A stretch of DNA of 64,000 bases from contig NZ_QEYE01000014.1 of NCBI RefSeq assembly GCF_003122205.1, forward strand, positions 1-64,000, read 5' to 3'. Origin of the DNA: Maritimibacter sp. 55A14. GTDB lineage: Bacteria > Pseudomonadota > Alphaproteobacteria > Rhodobacterales > Rhodobacteraceae. Position 1 is the first letter of the stretch, and each line of letters begins with the position of its first letter. Below the pieces are notes generated by a model. The model was not told where the DNA came from, did not search any database, and saw only the letters and a program-made list of their open reading frames with translations. Positions 61,923-64,000 of this stretch are shown here, piece after piece. The position numbers were made by a program, and so were the translations under genes.

Positions 61923-63356
61923 GTGACTGACCAGGCATCCAGCGGCAATCCACTGATCAGGTGGAAAGCGATCGAAGCCCTCAAGCACGGGCTCCGGGCG
62001 AGCGGCATTCTGAGCCGCCGCGACACGATGTCGGTGGCTGCCGAAGCGCAGCGGCTGGAGCGGCAGCTCAAGGATTTCGTGCAGGGCAGCCGATCGCTCT
62101 TCTGGACCCGGCAGGGCATGTATATCGGCGCGGGCCTGCTGACGGCGTTCTACTATGATCCCTTCCTGGCCATCTTCTGCGTGGCGCTTTGCCAATTGAC
62201 CGAGTTCCTCGACAACCTTGTCTCCGCGCACGTTATCAGCTGGCACGGCGGCAGTTACAGGCAGGCCCGGAAGTTCCAGTCGCATCTCACCATGACGTCC
62301 ACGCTGAGCGCGATAGCCGTGGCGCTGTTCGCGATCCTGGTGTCGCACCTGGAGGGACCGGGTTCCCATTTCACGCCGCTCTTCTTCCTCTTTGCGGCGG
62401 GGCTTTTCGCGGCGATGAACAATCACCAGCTCCCGAAGGTTCTGCTGGCCCGGTTGGTGGTCTACGGTTTCGTCTTCCTCTACATTCCTGTCCGCGATCT
62501 GCTGGTCGTGAGGCCCCCACTCGACTCGGAACTCTGGTTGCAATTCGCGACCGTGCTCTTCGTTCTGAGCTTCATCGTCTACTGTTCGATGATCTTCCTG
62601 AAGCTCTATCGCGAGGGGCTGGACAACCTGGACGAAATCCGGCTGGAGCGCGACCGCGCGCGCGCCGCCTATGAGGTGAAATCGCAATTCGTCTCGGTGG
62701 TCAGTCATGAGCTGCGCACGCCGCTGCACTCGATCCTCGGCTCGCTCAGCATGCTCAGCAACGGCACCTTCGACAACGCGCCCGACCGTGCGGCGAAGGT
62801 GATGACCATCGCCTACAAGAACAGCAAGCGACTTTCGAACCTGATCAACGACCTGCTCGATCTTCAGAAGATCGAGTCCGGGCAGATGGAATATGACTTC
62901 TCTCCGACCCGGCTGGACGCGGTGCTGGTCGAGGCCGTGGAATCGCTCGGCGGTTTCGCCGCGCAATCGGGCATCAAGCTGAAGGTTCGCGAACTCGGCG
63001 ACGACCTCGTGGCGCTGATCGATCAGGACCGGATCCAGCAGGTTCTGACAAATCTCCTTTCCAACGCGGTCAAGTTCTCCAAGCCCGACGGCAAGGTCGA
63101 GGTGTCGATGGCGCGCGGGGCGGGCAAGGCCCATATCCGCGTGCGTGACTACGGTATCGGCATTCCCGACGGGTTCCGCGAAAAGGTGTTCGAGAAATTC
63201 GCGCAGATCGACAGTTCCGACGATCGGTCCTACGAGGGGTCCGGCCTTGGGCTGAGCATCGCCGAGCAGATCGTCGCGGCGCACGGCGGCACGCTCGATT
63301 ACGAAAGCGAACTGGGAAAGGGCACAACCTTCACGCTGAGCCTGCCGCTCTGCTGA
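61923..63356 (+). CDS. Membrane histidine kinase
   Basis: This 477-residue sensor kinase has an N-terminal membrane part (about 65-225, five to six hydrophobic segments, no large periplasmic loop) and a classic kinase core: H262 in VVSHELRTPLHS, N-box NLLSNAVKF, G1 GIGIPDGF and G2 GSGLGLSIAEQI. It starts at a GTG after AAAGGTGGG. It lacks its own receiver domain, so it probably phosphorylates one or both of the nearby response regulators. It is convergent with the Crp/Fnr gene, eight bases away. Confidence 0.9.
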   Translation: MTDQASSGNPLIRWKAIEALKHGLRASGILSRRDTMSVAAEAQRLERQLKDFVQGSRSLFWTRQGMYIGAGLLTAFYYDPFLAIFCVALCQLTEFLDNLVSAHVISWHGGSYRQARKFQSHLTMTSTLSAIAVALFAILVSHLEGPGSHFTPLFFLFAAGLFAAMNNHQLPKVLLARLVVYGFVFLYIPVRDLLVVRPPLDSELWLQFATVLFVLSFIVYCSMIFLKLYREGLDNLDEIRLERDRARAAYEVKSQFVSVVSHELRTPLHSILGSLSMLSNGTFDNAPDRAAKVMTIAYKNSKRLSNLINDLLDLQKIESGQMEYDFSPTRLDAVLVEAVESLGGFAAQSGIKLKVRELGDDLVALIDQDRIQQVLTNLLSNAVKFSKPDGKVEVSMARGAGKAHIRVRDYGIGIPDGFREKVFEKFAQIDSSDDRSYEGSGLGLSIAEQIVAAHGGTLDYESELGKGTTFTLSLPLC

Positions 63357-63364
63357 AGCCCGGC

Positions 63365-64000
63365 TCAGACCTCCGCCGGGAGGATTTCCGAAAGCAGTCT
63401 GGCGAAGTCGAGATCGGCCACCGCGCTCAACGCTTCGCGGTCGTGGATGACGACGTTGGTGTGATCGCTGGTCTCGATCATCCCCTCGCGCGCGAGGCGG
63501 CGCAGGATCCGGCAGACATGGACCGACGACAGACCGGTCAGATCGCCAATCTGATGCTGTGTCAGCGGAACGTGATAGGCATGCTCGGTGTGGCAGTTCC
63601 TGGCGCAGAGACGCGCGCAAAGCTCCAGCAGCAGATAGGCGACCCGGACCGAGGCGCTGCCCCGCCCCAGCCTGAGCATCCGTTCTGCCCTGCGGGCTTC
63701 GGCCGCCGCCGTCAGCCTGGCGATATATTGGGAAAGGTCCGGTGAGGTAGTCAGCATGTCCTGCCAACTCGCCGCGTCGATGACGGAGAGCTTGACTTCG
63801 GTTACGGCATCGATCCCGTAGGTGGAACTCCACCCGTCTCCGGAGGCGGCGAGGATGGCGTCGCCGGGCAACACGATGTCGATGGTCTGGCACTGTCCGT
63901 CCGCAAGAGATTTGCTGAGTGCCACCCAGCCATGCTGAAGCCAGATGAAGGCTGGAACGTTTCCGCCCTCATGCGCGATCCCGGTGCCCGCGAGATACGT
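63365..64000 (-). CDS. Crp/Fnr-family regulator, cut by the right edge
   Basis: The visible 211 residues cover most of a cyclic-nucleotide-binding-like domain (an IWLQHGWVALS strand, then DIVLPGDAILA), a dimer helix and a helix-turn-helix (LTQHQIGDLTGLSSVHVCRILRRLAREGMI). The frame continues to the last base of the window, so the N-terminus is missing; the GTG at 63925 is internal. No FNR-type N-terminal cysteines can be judged. The domain shows no clear cAMP-binding Arg-Ser motif. Confidence 0.88.
   Translation of the reverse strand, partial: TYLAGTGIAHEGGNVPAFIWLQHGWVALSKSLADGQCQTIDIVLPGDAILAASGDGWSSTYGIDAVTEVKLSVIDAASWQDMLTTSPDLSQYIARLTAAAEARRAERMLRLGRGSASVRVAYLLLELCARLCARNCHTEHAYHVPLTQHQIGDLTGLSSVHVCRILRRLAREGMIETSDHTNVVIHDREALSAVADLDFARLLSEILPAEV

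Overview
The window looks like a chromosomal segment of a high-GC alphaproteobacterium of the Rhodobacterales / Roseobacter type. The evidence is tight operons joined by ATGA overlaps, Ehu-type and polyamine-type ABC importers, heterotetrameric sarcosine oxidase, the CoA-dependent anthranilate pathway, a LuxI-type synthase, and two-component regulators with a Crp/Fnr regulator. There are no phage genes, CRISPR arrays, rRNA or convincing tRNA genes. One IS3-family element runs off the left edge.

Layout. (1) 0-0.45 kb: end of an IS3-family element. (2) 0.5-12.1 kb: a catabolic island with an M20 deacylase, a GntR/FCD regulator, an Ehu-like importer (ehuBCDA), an M24 creatinase/ectoine-hydrolase-like protein and soxBDAG. 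Three TGTATACA palindromes sit in front of the deacylase and in the regulator/importer spacer and probably bind the GntR protein. (3) 12.1-12.9 kb: a Tat-exported metallo-beta-lactamase-fold protein. (4) 13.5-32.2 kb: the most unusual part, two convergent gene arms. The plus arm encodes a membrane Ser/Thr kinase with a periplasmic PDZ-like tail, two LysM/solute-binding chimeras, a PP2C phosphatase and an EF-G-like protein that has lost both nucleotide-binding lysines. The minus arm encodes a soluble paralogous kinase, an FHA protein, a paralogous PP2C, three P-loop GTPases (one dynamin-like) and two small proteins that may be Roadblock-like. No type VI secretion structural gene is present, so this appears to be a separate kinase/phosphatase/FHA/GTPase envelope system.

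(5) 32.6-42.5 kb: stress functions. These are a Na+/H+ antiporter with a cyclic-nucleotide-binding-like tail, KatG, a short-chain dehydrogenase remnant, a zinc alcohol dehydrogenase, a Lon-like protease and a universal-stress-like protein. (6) 42.5-48.1 kb: a ureohydrolase, a polyamine-type ABC importer and a nitrilase-family amidase in one operon, consistent with use of guanidino compounds. (7) 48.5-56.1 kb: a seven-gene minus-strand operon for aerobic 2-aminobenzoyl-CoA degradation with a built-in MarR regulator; a 36-bp dyad lies upstream. (8) 56.3-57.2 kb: two convergent GFA-family genes. (9) 57.4-64 kb: a signalling block with two divergent paralogous response regulators carrying degenerate GGDEF-like domains, a LuxI synthase without a neighbouring LuxR, an unknown small protein, a membrane histidine kinase and a Crp/Fnr regulator cut by the right edge. 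The spacer upstream of luxI holds a long hairpin, two DnaA-box-like 9-mers and a 14-bp palindrome.

All functional assignments come from reading motifs and gene order by eye; no database search was run.
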